NCBI GenBank assembly: GCA_019095985.1 | Contig: CM032660.1 | Span: forward strand, 57,522,045-57,586,044 | From: Streblospio benedicti | Lineage: Eukaryota; Annelida; Polychaeta; Spionida; Spionidae | Length of the DNA stretch: 64,000 bases | Direction: 5' to 3' | Notes under the pieces: generated by a model | Database searches by the model: none | What the model was told of the DNA's origin: nothing | Seen by the model: the letters and a program-made list of their open reading frames with translations, nothing else | Made by a program: the position numbers and the translations under genes | Part shown: positions 12,166-23,789 of the stretch, in pieces | Layout of the letters: each line of letters opens with the position of its first letter | Numbering within the stretch: the stretch's first letter is position 1

Positions 12166-12616
12166 AGTTTATTTGAGGATAACAATCATTTGCCTTTTTA
12201 TGTATGCCCATTATGAGTATTTATATAAGAATGAATGTTGTGAAAATATTAACAAAATGAAATTAATGTTGATCGTAATTTTATTTCTGAACGTAAGAAA
12301 TATAAAGTACACATTGTTACGTCACTGTGTATTTTAATCTCTAGGATCCACTGACATTAATCTGCCATGGTTGTTTACGTACAATGGGTTTTGCGATAAG
12401 AATAGGGGTGCATTACTGGTGATCCAAAGCACTACTACCAAGTGACAGGAATAGTAATTTCCTCATTTATGTGTTGTGCGCAAATTTCTGCTCGTCACAT
12501 TTTAATTACTTTCTCAATAAGGTTAATGACGGTGCAGTAACTAGAACATGCATCAATTACTCCATCCATGCTCGCCAAACGTTAGCATAATTGCTGACCA
12601 CATGCCTTAACGGTGC

Positions 12617-13020
12617 ACTGAGAGCCAAAACAGAGTCCACGTGACTCATAAAGAGGAGTCCAGCACCTATGGCTAAATTGAGCACCCTCAGAGTCAACTT
12701 ACACGTGTAAGAGTCATGTTGACTCTGCTAGAAGAGTCCAAATATCCTCCTATGAGAGTCAGTCTGACTCACGCAGCAGTGTCAATTGGACTCTGTTAGG
12801 TGAGTTCACTGGACTCTGCTAGAAGAGTCCAAATATCCTCCTATGAGAGTCAGTCTGACTCACACAGCAGAGTCAATTGGACTCTGTCAGGTGAGTTTGC
12901 TTGACTCTCATAGAAGGGTCATTCAGACTCTCCTGGCAAGGTCAGTTGAACCCTCATAGGACAGTCACCCAGACTATTGGCAGTCACATAAACTCTACAA
13001 AGTCACTTGACTACTAGAAG
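12617..13020. repeat. GACTC/GAGTC minisatellite with 91-bp higher-order period
   Basis: Copies of a 91-bp unit start at 12721, 12812 and 12903, always at GACTCT. The first two are nearly identical and the third is diverged. Each 91-bp unit consists of four subunits of about 23 bp that begin near GACTC and often contain an internal GAGTC, so subunits are partly palindromic. Diverged subunits extend to both sides (about 12617-12720 and 12990-13020). TGACTCA, the AP-1/bZIP consensus, appears at least three times (near 12643, 12765 and 12856). Confidence 0.85.
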
Positions 13021-13564
13021 ACATAATTTGCACTCTTTTATCAACATGTTCACTTTGGTTGGATAGTTATGTTGAATGTGATAACAGAAACACATGGACT
13101 CTATCATCATACTCATGTCAACTATCCAAACAGGTAAGTGTGCAGCTGATAAAAGAATCCAAATAAGCCACGCAATCATGTAAGTTGGCCTCATTGTGCA
13201 CATAATCCAGACGTGTGGGGCTCCCCCTTTCAAAGTTTCTACTCTGAAATGTGAAATGAAAAACATTACTAGAAAGTTCACATATAAAATACTTTATTTC
13301 CTAATATACACTTGAGCAATTCTATTTACTAATATCGGCTAAAAGTTTGACTACTTTTTGAATCTTACTAGCAATCTGGAAGGTTTGAAAATACCTTCTG
13401 ATAAAAAGTTAGAGTTCCTTTTATGGCATTTGGGTACGCTATATTAAAGACAACAAAAGTACAAAGGAGCAGTTTTATGGCCTTTGTCAAGGTTTGTTTA
13501 TGACAGATTTTTATGTTGTCAGCCATTATGTAGAAATAGTTAGAGTCCAAATTATCCTGGCTAG

Positions 13565-14563
13565 TCACAATATATGGGGGTCATCATCCTCTTCAGTAAG
13601 GATGAATTTGGACACATCTTCTTTCAGGAAATCGAGCACTGACACAATAGCCAGCACATCTTGAGCAGCTGAGAAAAAGCAAAAGATTCATTTCATGAAA
13701 AACAGTGCAACTAAGCAGCGAATGGGTTTATCCGGTCAGCATATCTTCTCACCCCTTGATCAAATGTTTTCAGGCAGATTGATGACAATCTGACAAATTC
13801 CCTCGCCATCTGAAATGTCATTGAAAAGTTTAATCAACAACAACAAAAAAATATATATTACTATGGAAGAAGTTCAAAATTATCAAATATATGACAATTC
13901 ATAATGACGTCTGCTAAAACTTATTGAAGTAAAATACATCATTTTAACAACTACATGAGGTATTCCTTTTGGTTCAAAGGCTTGCTATCAAAATTTTAAT
14001 AATTTTGAAGATTGAGATATATGATAAACTTTACATGAAGCTTGTAGAATAATAAATAAGATTGACACTTTATTTTTGTTTGATAACCATGTGCAATTGA
14101 AAACACTTGAAACATATTGAGAGAGTGAGACTTACTTCTTTTTCAGTATGCTCTGTGTCTAAAAATTGTGAATGATCATTGATGAATTAAGCAATATGTG
14201 AAAATTATGTACCTAAACACTCATCTTTTAAATTCAATTGTAAATTATTAATATGAATTAAATAATGTATGCAGAGACTTGTAGAAGTTTACAGCACCTA
14301 GTTTCAAGGAAGGTAAATAATGTTCAACAGTTTCTTACCTGCAGGAACTTAATAAAGTTCTCAATGCTTGCACTATCATCTTCTGCTGCTCGATCTGGCA
14401 AAAAATTTGGGAGGCCCCAAGTTTGCTTTTTTTTTTTTGAGCTTGACCCAAATGGACTGTCATCTGCTTTCCTCTTCATGCAAGCTGCAACAACTGGATG
14501 CTGCCTATCTGCTCTTCTGCGATTGTTTCTAAACTTGTCTAAAATTCTTCTGTGCCACATGAA
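13565..14563 (-). CDS. Candidate multi-exon gene fragment, minus strand
   Basis: Exon-like blocks with good splice sites. The largest, 14339-14563, is 75 codons, bounded by an acceptor (TTTGTTTAG) and a consensus donor (CTGCAG|GTAAGA). Its peptide includes RKADDSPFGSSSKKKKQ and WGLPNFLPDRAAEDDSASIE. A 23-bp exon at 14136-14158 (donor GAA|GTAAGT) and one at 13753-13801 continue the same frame. The last block, 13565-13668, carries AQDVLAIVSVLDFLKEDVSK and an acidic end before a stop, but its phase does not match the third block; another exon or a frameshift may intervene. The WG.PNFLP...EDD.SI pattern resembles an uncharacterised family often labelled 'sterile alpha motif domain-containing protein 3-like'; this is a weak, memory-based match. 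It could be a host gene or a domesticated or dead mobile-element gene. No 5' exon was found. Confidence 0.5.
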
Positions 14564-14599
14564 CTAAACAAAAAAAAACTTTCTACATGATTATTAATC

Positions 14600-16280
14600 T
14601 ACTTCATGAATAATTATTGACTACAATCAGCAATGATGTTAAGGTTGTAGATACCAAATACCATTTTATAGATTTGAAAAAGAAAAGTGTTATTGATATA
14701 AAATATTGTCGCGGACATGCTTACTAAACCATTAAGATTTGTCAGGTTGGAAATTTTGAGAAATATTGCAAATGTCTGTTGTGTTAGAAATTTCGTATTG
14801 TGTTAAATTGTGTTTTCATGTTTCTGTTCTGAAATAAATTTTTGACAGAGACCACACGTGTTCATAACTCTACAATTCACGGCTTATATTTAACAATGTT
14901 AATGACATATGCATTATTATGATTTAGTATGAATATGTGATGAAATAAATGGTGAATATAAGTTATTTTTAAAAAAAATAGGTGAAATGATTTTTAAAAA
15001 TCTGAATGAAAACTTCTTACTTGTCGTTTTTATTGACAAAAAATGCACACATTTAAAAACACACACAAACACTCCTAACTGGCAACAAAGCTAGAATTAT
15101 ATTACTTGAGCCTGTTACTTGATATACACACATTGTTGTCATTTGCAGCCAGATTTATAAATAATGGTATTAATATTACTGGAACATTTTACCCTCCACA
15201 TACATAGCGGTCTTCAACATAAGCATGGATTCTAAATTAACTATTTATTGAGATCCAGATTGTACAATTAAATAATACTTTGGGACATTATAATCTTCAG
15301 TACCAAGAAGCTTCCAATTTGAAGTTTTAATATTTCAACAATGGATCATTTCAAATAAGTACTGGTATACTTTTAAAAATATTTACTTTTTATCATTTAG
15401 AAATTCTTCATCACTCACAAAATCTTCCTAACTTCGCAGTATCAACTATTACACTTAACAAATAATCAAACCATAAACAAATAAAAAGATAATCGACTGT
15501 TCAAGAGATCTGATTATCTTTCATTGAAATTTAAATTACAAAGAACAATACATCATAAAAAACACTGACAAACAGAAACATGCAAGATTTTCTTTTCAAA
15601 TTTAACATACATAATTGCATTGCTAATGAAATTAGCGAAATTAAACAAAACACTACACACACTAAATGTAAATAAACCTAACGCAAAAAAATACTTTTAG
15701 AAGTTCTGAATAACAGATCAAATAAACAAATGTTGGACATGTAATTGTCACTGTCATCCAGAACAAAAAATTTTTGGGGCACTATGCTTTTGCCCAATCT
15801 TCCACACTGGGCCCTGATCCGCTAGCACCTTGTTTGAACGTCTACAGACAACATTAATGAACGCTTTGACATTTTCGAGACACAATGAGGTTATTTAAAG
15901 AACCTTGTACATTTAAACAATGAATTCTTGAAAATAATTAGAGGTAATATACTGATATATTGATTTTAGCAATATTAGTCGCATAAATTTTCAGCTATAT
16001 TAGCTGGTTAGAATCTGTGAATTTCTAACAAAAAACATAATTTACATCAATTTAAAAATCACATTTTACTACATTAGTAGTAAGATTTCAACCATAATCA
16101 CTCTCAGACTATATTTCAAATATAATCAGCTTAACGCAATTGAATCCAGGACATTTTAACGCAATGTTCTACAAATTTAATGATGGATTCAATATTTATC
16201 ATTGCATAATATCAAAAACATTTCAACATGATGTACCGGTTGGCATTTTATTTAAAATATGTCTACCACACAACAAACCA
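14600..16280. other. AT-rich stretch without recognisable genes
   Basis: No protein-like frame, TIR pair or tandem array was recognised. It could contain introns of the minus-strand gene ending at 14563, but no upstream exon could be supported. Confidence 0.5.
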
Positions 16281-16284
16281 TATA

Positions 16285-16839
16285 CTGTAAAACTAGAAAT
16301 ATTCGCGGCTATTTAATTTCGCGGTTTTGATCCATGAATTATTTCGCGGCTATTTAATTTCGCAGTTTTTAAGAATGTGAAATTTTTACAAGAATATTTC
16401 AGCTGAATTTTTTAGCATAGATTAACAATCAATAAATAGAACTTTTCAATTTTATCTTTTTATTAATACTTGAAGTAAATATGACAAAGAAAAAAGACAA
16501 AGTGAACCTTGTACGGTCCCATGTAGTAGTCTCTTGCCAGCAGAAAGATGAAGCCTTTAACACATTCACAACATTTGCATCAGCAGCAGCCACGGCTGTG
16601 TTGGAATCATGTGGCAGATTAAAAACATCTTGATCATTAGAAGCATCATTGTTTGTCTTCTTGAAAAATGAATGTATGTTAAGTTGTTTGGCCAAATTAT
16701 TTTAGGTTTTATATACACACCAGAAAATCAACGCAGTAGTGTACTGCACAAGAATACTGGTATTTGTTTAATTTTGCAGTTTCTAAACAGCCGCGAAATT
16801 CGCTAATTAAATCGTGCGCAAATATTTCTAGTTTTACAG
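16285..16839. mobile_element. 555-bp TIR transposon with TA target duplication
   Basis: Both ends begin CTGTAAAACTAGAAATATT, a 19-bp perfect inverted repeat, and both are flanked by TA (16283-16284 and 16840-16841). Subterminal sequence repeats TTTCGCGG/CCGCGAAA blocks (16305-16370 and 16785-16800). The interior keeps one minus-strand exon (see 16508-16695), so this appears to be an internal-deletion derivative of a larger autonomous element. TA targets are used by Tc1/mariner/pogo superfamilies, but the termini do not let me assign a family. Confidence 0.8.
16508..16695 (-). CDS. First exon of a transposon protein, with PIP-box-like start
   Basis: The frame starts at ATG 16695 and begins MAKQLNIHSFFKKTNN. 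Q4-I7-F10-F11 fits the Qxx(I/L/M)xx(F/Y)(F/Y) PCNA-interacting consensus, and a K-K pair follows. An acidic, asparagine/alanine-rich stretch comes next. The coding sense probably ends at a donor-like CGTACAAG|GTTCAC near 16508, after which the frame is low-complexity. It lies wholly between the TIRs of the 555-bp element, so it is presumably its residual 5' coding exon. The catalytic part is absent. Confidence 0.55.
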
Positions 16840-16893
16840 TAAGGCTAAATTATAGAATTCACTACCAAAAAGCAGTCGGGTTGTATGTGCTGG

Positions 16894-16928
16894 GGTTTCA
16901 GGGGGCAGAGCCCCCGGATATGCTGAAA
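16894..16928. repeat. Short GC-rich stem-loop
   Basis: GTTTCAG...CTGAAAC encloses a GGGGGC-AGA-GCCCCC hairpin. GC-rich stem-loops of this kind recur in invertebrate repeat families and can sit near element ends, but no associated element could be defined here. Confidence 0.45.
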
Positions 16929-17070
16929 CATTCTGCAAAATATATTCAACAATAATCATGATTAATGTTAATACTAATGCTGATTAGCAAATTAATGAAT
17001 ATCAATAATACAATTATAATATTAAATATATTTGGTAGTGAATTTAAAGGGGGTGAAACCGCCTTTGGCC

Positions 17071-17170
17071 NNNNNNNNNNNNNNNNNNNNNNNNNNNNNN
17101 NNNNNNNNNNNNNNNNNNNNNNNNNNNNNNNNNNNNNNNNNNNNNNNNNNNNNNNNNNNNNNNNNNNNNN
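17071..17170. other. Assembly gap, 100 N
   Basis: Exactly 100 N characters; the size is conventional for a gap of unknown length. Coding frames crossing it are meaningless. Confidence 0.99.
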
Positions 17171-17549
17171 TGTGTTACAATGTGTAGTAAAATCAACATG
17201 GATGATTTGCAACATGTAAACCCAGATTAACTGTTGGTAATAGAACAAACAACTTTTTTTCGGGTGTTAATATAGTCATTGAAGCAAAATATTCAGACAA
17301 TATATTTCTCTGGCAACAGCAGTTCACCCAAACACAAAGTGACTCATAAAGTAGTTGCAAGAGAATGTGGTACAGACTATAATAGTCTTAGCATTTATTT
17401 TGCAAGAAATTAAAACAAATAAGTCATCCTAGAACATTCAAGGAATGCAGGTCAGATGAAGGGCCACTTTGCGCAATGCAAAACTACAATCACAGAAGAA
17501 CATGTCAAGATTCTAAAAAACACGTCAAAGCAAGTCAAAGGGGTAGGCG

Positions 17550-17650
17550 GATCTACAGACCAGATCAGGAATCGAACCCACGACTTTCTGGTCATGAGTC
17601 CAACTTCCTGTCCATTCGGGTACAGAAGCACATTAAGGAATTATAAACAG
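17550..17650 (-). mobile_element. tRNA-derived SINE fragment
   Basis: On the minus strand the sequence contains a B-box-like GTGGGTTCGATTCC. An A-box-like region around TACCCGAATGGACAGG lies about 45 bp upstream, the spacing of an RNA polymerase III internal promoter. It does not fold as a complete tRNA, so a SINE head or tRNA pseudogene is the better reading. Confidence 0.6.
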
Positions 17651-18763
17651 ATGGGTAGCACATAGGCAGATTGGGGGGTGGAGTGTAGGAGGAGGTGTGT
17701 TCCACCTTTTTCCCAAAAACATGGATCTGCAATTTGGGTGGCGCTCATCAAAATAAGCTACAGCCACCTTAAAGATAAACTTGTACCCCCGTCAATGTTT
17801 ATTTCAATATATCATTTTTGTGTGAATGATATATTTAGTTTCAACATATTTAATAGAAAATTAAAAGTCAAGATATGGATGTTGTCAGCACCTGCTGATC
17901 TCTTAATCCTTGTGTTATTTTATGATTAATGTCCTATGGCTATAGGTTAACATCCGTTTTTTATCTATTTATTCTATCATTATAACATTATAAATTTTCT
18001 CAAACCCCTTTGTAAAAGACATGTTCTATAGCTCACAACTGTTGATACAGTTCGGGTGATTGATGAAATTGGGGCATTAAGTGTAAGGACATTGGCCCAC
18101 AGTGATAGCATGTATCTCTGATCGATCCTATACTTGCAAACAAGTGATTTCTATTTCAAAATGTTTTCCACTTAAATTATATAGATTTCTAAACAACGGC
18201 TGTACACATGCAAACCTAGTAAATAGCAATGCATGCTGAATACAGTGTCCATACATTTTAAATGAATTGATTGCATTTTTTCTACTTAGATGGTACAGAT
18301 TTCGGGAAAATGTGTGGACTCATGAAAATGAGTTTTAAAATATTTGTTTTTAAAGTTACTTTTCTGCCTGAATCAGCTTCACAAGCTATGATCATAGCTA
18401 AATTCCAAAATATTCTTGAAGACTGAGTTCATGAGGTATCCTGTGTCTACACCAAGGAGAAGTCCCCAGAGTAGCCATTGTTAGAGGACTGTACTGATAT
18501 CTCTATTGTCATATGTATTCAGTTATTAAAAAAATCAGTGTTATTATGTTGTAGACACATGTAATAAAATACTAGCGTTCACATTCTATCACCAATACCT
18601 ATCAATAATTGTCAATTCTAAATCTGTTTGTCATTATATCTGATATTTTTTTATAACTTTTGATTATTCATACGGCAGTGACCAGAAGACAGTACTAATC
18701 ATGAGAAGAACTGCTGCCGCTCAACTCATTAATTTAACAAATATAAAACAAATTACATGTACA
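17651..18763. other. AT-rich stretch without recognisable genes
   Basis: No coding frame or repeat structure was supported. The DNA is AT-rich with scattered homopolymers. Confidence 0.5.
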
Positions 18764-18880
18764 GCCGAGTAACCTTTTAACAGCTCGCTGCTTGAGTTGC
18801 TGGTATCATTCTGGTTTCACAACCTTGGGGTCGTGAGTTCAAGTCCCACTGGGCCACTTGATATAGTTAAATGGGTTGTT
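18764..18880 (+). mobile_element. tRNA-derived SINE, copy 1
   Basis: About 105 bp (GAGTAACCTTTTAACAGC ... GTCGTGAGTTCAAGTCCC ... CACTTGATATAGTTAAA) match the reverse complement of 46664-46768 at roughly 90 percent. GAGTTCAAGTCCC fits a polymerase III B box. Two dispersed copies in one window plus the tRNA-like head support a SINE family. Confidence 0.75.
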
Positions 18881-19170
18881 GTAAAACCTGTCTTCAGCTA
18901 TGTCTAAAGTGGAAGAAATATGCTCAGTAGAAAGATGTGAGAGAGTATGTAGAAAATGAATAAAAGAAGTTGTTTTCACAAGTTAAAGATGGAAATTGAG
19001 CAGGCGGCAAAAGGGGACTCGTCAACTACAAATTATGAACCAAAAGTACAAAATACTTAGGTAGCCTTTTCGCCATAACTTTTTTATCAGTGACAATTGG
19101 TAGTGATTGGAAAGGATACGTTGGACTTACTCGCTATTTATAAAGATGATAATGAACAGCAAAGAACTTT

Positions 19171-19355
19171 AAGTGGAACCTTTCTATTAAAACAACTGAA
19201 TGGACTGCCTATATATACAAGTGGTCTGGATGAAGAGGTTTTTTTTCTTTATGGGAATTCGTAGGTGTCTTTTTGAAATATGGGAATACAACAAAAATTA
19301 TTTAATCATAGTTCTCTCTTCATAAAAACGTGGTCTTAATTGGAGGTTCCACACA
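19171..19355. mobile_element. pogo/Tigger-type MITE, about 185 bp
   Basis: The left end AGTGGAACCTTTCTATTAA and the right end (minus strand) GTGTGGAACCTCCAATTAAG form an imperfect terminal inverted repeat around about 140 bp of noncoding DNA. GTGGAACCTCTATTAA-type ends are typical of pogo/Tigger MITEs. A TA target duplication is plausible on the left but unclear on the right. Confidence 0.6.
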
Positions 19356-20430
19356 CTATTTATTCATGTATAAGTTGCTGTAATCAATGTTACAACTGTT
19401 GTTGTAATCACTGACTCCCAGTTATTAGATAATAGTGTCATGCAGTGATATCATTTATATTCACAATCAGTCTGAACAGTTCATTATTGCAACTAGGTTA
19501 GCTAACCAAATTGTTGACACTCAAGCACTAAAATCAACTTGTTCATATATTCGCTTTGTCATGTAGAAAGTCCTCTTGACTTCATTAGCCTCAGTCCATG
19601 GTAAGCTGCATGTAATATGCTGGATTATCATATCAATTAGATGGGAAAATGAAAAGAAGAATACATAGCTATTTCCATGGTTTACATCCACCACTTAATA
19701 TTTTCACAGTGCAAGCTAAGTGTGTAAATCACCACAGTAACACTGTCAATATGTATATCTGCGTATAACTTCCACGTATATTTTACCCTCAAAATTACAC
19801 AACTCTGTTTCGAGGAGAGCCAAGGTCCCAACTTCAAAGAGTCACGGTGGATCCTCATATGGCTTCCGGAGCTAAATCCCCAATTTCATATAGACGATGG
19901 AAGACTCCATTGTTCCAGAAAGTTATGCCTAGTTCACACCAACGGCGATTCTCGCACTTTAAATAGGCGAGCAAAGTGCCATCATTTTTATTTGTCTGAT
20001 AAGGTATGGTATGCTCTGATACAAATCGGTTGCCGCTTTGGGATTATTTCCCTACTTATTATGATTCCTTAGTCTTTGATCCAGTTTTGATAAACTAACT
20101 TACAAAATGTACGCTTTAATTAATGCGATTATGACGATTTAAACCAGGAATTGTCATGATTGTCAAGCTCTGTTGTGCATTGCTACGCTCTGTTAAACTG
20201 TGTTAAATATTTAGCCTATATAAGGCTGTTTACAAAAGCATGAATTTTATCCAGCAATTTAGAGAAGTTCATTTTATATGCAATATCGGAGAAGTATAAT
20301 GCAGAATCAGAACTGATTTATTTTGGCGTTTTTTTAATTTTGTCTCCCTTCTATATATTTGGCTTCATTCGGTTTCATTTCTTTTACCACTATTTATATC
20401 TTGCTGTAATTCTGAATTTCGGCTCATAGC
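19356..20430. other. AT-rich stretch without recognisable genes
   Basis: No coding exon or structured repeat was recognised in this kilobase. Confidence 0.5.
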
Positions 20431-22345
20431 TGTGCCGTTGAAAGCACAAAAGGAAAAGCTCAAAAACTCTGGCCGCAAGGTCAGCAAGTCCGTCCTATCC
20501 TAAAGACACTGAAAGGACTAATAGAAAAAAAAGACTACTATCTGAATCATAACAAGGCCAACCAAAAATTAACCCCTGCACAAACAAAATACAGCTTGAA
20601 AACCATACTAATGGCCAACTGTATATACGTCTTAATACTGCCTGTTACGATGCATTCCGAAGCAAAATCATGTCTAATATCCACCTTCCACCACAAGGGC
20701 TGACATCCCAACACGTTGTACATCTAGAAGACGTCAACAAGAATGGTCTCAATGTCCACGACACTTTCAAAATAACTAGCTGGCAAGTCTTAGTTCGAGC
20801 TAGCGAACGGTAAAAAAGCGGTCGATGTGAACGGACAATATGCCTTTATAGAACCAACCTGTCCAGTTTAGTAAATGGAAAAAATGTTGATGTGATAAGT
20901 GAACTTGACGGTTGTGATGATGTACGCATACAAAATCAGACACTAAAGAGTAAAATTGAGTCTGAAGCAAGAAGGAACCGAAATGACTTGGCCGATACAA
21001 ACAGTAACGCCAACTGCGTCACACGCAGCATGCGGACTGTTCGTTATAAGACGAACAAGAGAAAATCCCAGAACCCTGAGTGCAACAGTATCTCTGCTTC
21101 TTGAAACCTGACACTAGTCTCCGCTTCTCAAAATATGTTACCAGTCTCTCTATACCCAGCTTCTCGAAATACGTCACCAGTCCCTCTAAGTATGATACCT
21201 GTCTCTACCTCTCGATGGCTGACACCAGGCTCTGTTTCTCGAAATATGACACCAGCTTCTGTTAAAGAGCTAGAATTGTCTCAAGACTCTGATAGTAGTT
21301 CAGCTAACCATATTGAGGACAACGAAACCTGTCCTATCTGTGATAAGTATTCTGTAAAAACCTTATGTCAGGTACTTGTATGTCTATCTTAGAAGGCATG
21401 TATGAAAGTATGGCTAACTGCGAGGAGGTTAGTGATGTCAGTACTCTGTGGGACGAATACATGTGTGCAATGAACAAAACTTATGTTAAACAGATGTGCG
21501 GTACATTTAGAAATAAGATTGATTGGTTTGACCAAGAACGCAAGAATCTTAGGAATAGTATACTAGATTGTGATAATATTCAGGAAAGATCAATGTTAAG
21601 ACAAGAGTATAAAACGCTTACTCAAAGAAAGAAAAGACAAAAAAAAATCTCAAAAATTCATGAGCTAGATCAGTTGGAAAAGATAGTAAAAGCTTCTGGA
21701 ATTTAATAAAAAGTTTTGATAATCAAAACAACTTATCAAATCTAGATTGCTTCACTCTCTAGTATGCCTGATGAACCATATTTCAACAAAAAATTTGAGG
21801 AGGAGTGTATAGAGTTCTTAAACCAGTATGAAATGACCTTTCTTTCGATAGGTGGTCTAACATGGAGAAAGTATTTTAAAATCAAATTTTACAATAGATA
21901 AGGTCAAAGAGGCTATTAATCACCTGAAATGTAAATCACCCGGTCTATACCTTATTCCAAGTCCATGTATCAAGGGAGCTCGGGATATTCTTGTTCATTA
22001 TCTTTGCACACTATACAACTATATTTTATGTAAGGGTCAATTCCCAAATGAATGGGCACACGGCCTCAGAGTAGCTATCCCTAAAGGAAAGGATGACATC
22101 AGACCTATAACCATAGAACCCGTGTTTGGGAAATTATTTGAAAGTATGGTCAAAAGTATGGTCGATAAACGATTTTCTTTCTATAAAGAAATGTTTGATA
22201 AAGAGGATAAATTCAATGGTGGCTTCTTGAAAAACTCAAGAACCCAAGACAATATGCTAATCCTTCTTGGATGTATACAAAAACAATTAGTTTTAAATCA
22301 GACTCTTTACATGTATGTTGACCCACTCAAACAAGAGCACCCATT
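20431..22345 (+). mobile_element. LINE, internally deleted, endonuclease mostly missing
   Basis: A plus-strand non-LTR retrotransposon in several frames. The upstream part (20431-21390) holds an ORF1-like region with about four imperfect repeats of an SRN.(S/T)PVSLS phrase (21120-21260) and a zinc-knuckle-like CPICDKYSVKTLC (near 21335). 21365-21706 is the endonuclease-RT linker, with KIDWFDQERKNLRNS and TQRKKRQKK. 21890-22330 is the RT N-terminal half: VKEAINHLKCKSPG, RPITIEPVFGKLFESMV and FNGGFLKNSRTQDNM. It stops at LYMYVD, where it abuts the CXC-type element, so that element or a deletion truncated it. Multiple frameshifts and stops show it is dead. Confidence 0.8.
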
Positions 22346-23353
22346 AAATCTGTGAGTAGTGAACTTTATTGGATTTTCTTGATAATACAATAATTTTGAA
22401 TTATAACGGTCTTTATAAAAAGATAAAACCAGAGTTAGAAAATAAAATCATGTGTGATAATGGTGGAACCAGTCCTGATATGCAACTGATAGGAGCTGAC
22501 AGTGAATATCATCATGAAGAGGCTGATGTGAAAATCGTAAGCTATCTTCTTCAGATGATGTCACAAAAGCAACATATTCAAGTTTGTGCTGATGAAACGG
22601 ACATTTTCGTCTTACTTGTTTACTTTGTTTGGATGTACAAGCCAGTTACAAAGGTCTCCATGAAGAAGTACGATGGAAAGGTGATAGACATTAACGCAAC
22701 AGCTTCCAAACTAGGAGACAAATGCTTTGATCTGTTAGCTTTGCATGCCCTATCAGGTTGTTATTTAAAATGAATCTGAATTTAAAGGTGTTTTCCGAGC
22801 CTGATGCTAACGAGAAGGACTGGATGCAAGCAGGCATTGACTTTCTCTCATGCCTTTACTGTGGGAAAAAAGTGAATGTCTAAATGATTTACGATTTGCT
22901 TTGTTTAGCAAAAATAAAGATCCGCCGATGATTAAAAGTCTACCTCCTACTGACAAGTCAGCAATGGAGCATGTTAAACGTGCTCGTTTGCAAACACTCA
23001 TCTGGAGGGCAGCTGACCAGAATGTCCCTCCTGCAGCTGACATTTGTAATTTTGGATGGACCATAGAACACAATATTCCAGTACCAGTGCATGGTATAGA
23101 TGTTGCTCCTAAACAATTGTTGGAAATTGTAGCATGTGGGTGTAAAACATCAACACCATGTTTCAGAACTAACTGCAGCTGCCAGTCAGCTGGACTATCG
23201 TGCACATCGTACTGCAAATGTGAAACCAAAGCTCACTGTGCCAATTCCCATACAAAACAAACTGATAACTGTGTTCAAATTGATGAGGAAATATATGATT
23301 CTCAGGAAGATGAGGATCAAGACAATGACGAAAATGGATTGAGTAATGAATAA
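22346..23353 (+). mobile_element. Decayed mobile-element-like gene: DTD module plus CXC cysteine tail
   Basis: The first half (from about 22369) carries EEADVKIVSYLL followed by an acidic ETDIFVLLVYF strand. This resembles the EADT...DTDVxVLL module of an uncharacterised invertebrate family, possibly PIN/XPG-like. The second half ends in a cysteine cluster (23125-23250; GCKTST..C...CSCQSAGLSC and CKCETKAHC), like CXC/TSO1-type zinc-binding tails. A conserved SLPPTDKSAMEHV phrase precedes it. Similar modules occur in the duplicated block at 40.4-45.5 kb, so the family is repeated here. The copy is broken. I cannot name the superfamily. Confidence 0.6.
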
Positions 23354-23700
23354 GACTGTAATATAGACACTTGACACTACAAAGATGTGTCAAAATTATA
23401 AAATTATTTACATTTTTACATTTCATCCTGCCAATGGACGTTTTATCTAGTTGTCAAACGATACAGTAGATATTAGCATGGACTGTATACATTGTACATG
23501 CAGCTTTTAAAGACGTTTTTAGTATAGAGTTTTTAAGGTTTTAAGATTATTATTATTATTATTATTATTATTTGTATTTCTATTACCATGCCAGCATTTT
23601 ATCCATCAGCATTTTAGTAGTTTTAAGAATCATTTTATTTCATCATCATGTTAATAAACTTACTTACAATGTACATACAATTTATATACTTTTATATACT
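23354..23700 (+). repeat. 3' UTR-like repeat shared with 31.7-32.0 kb
   Basis: Sequence downstream of the CXC frame matches 31733-31990 closely (TTTAAAGACGTTTTTAGTAT, CATGCCAGCATTTTATCCA, TAAGAATCATTTTATTTC), ending near a TTAATAAACTTACT polyadenylation-like signal. It includes an (ATT)n microsatellite at 23544-23573. The copy at 31.7 kb continues into poly(A), which supports reading this as the element's 3' untranslated region. Confidence 0.75.
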
Positions 23701-23789
23701 TTTTCTATACTGTAAATCTGAATTAAGTTTTGCTGTATCTAATACTTTACACATGTTCTTAGATAATATACATGAACGTTGAGTTCAGT

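Noticed and set aside
12721-12995. A CRISPR array, because of regular short repeats
   Set aside because: Repeats are contiguous 23-bp units without unique spacers, and the setting is a eukaryotic genome; it is a minisatellite.
16946-17248. Open frames spanning the N run
   Set aside because: They cross 100 unknown bases and have no meaningful peptide.
22807-23229. A minus-strand gene opposite the CXC tail
   Set aside because: It mirrors the cysteine-rich plus-strand frame and shows no recognisable motif.
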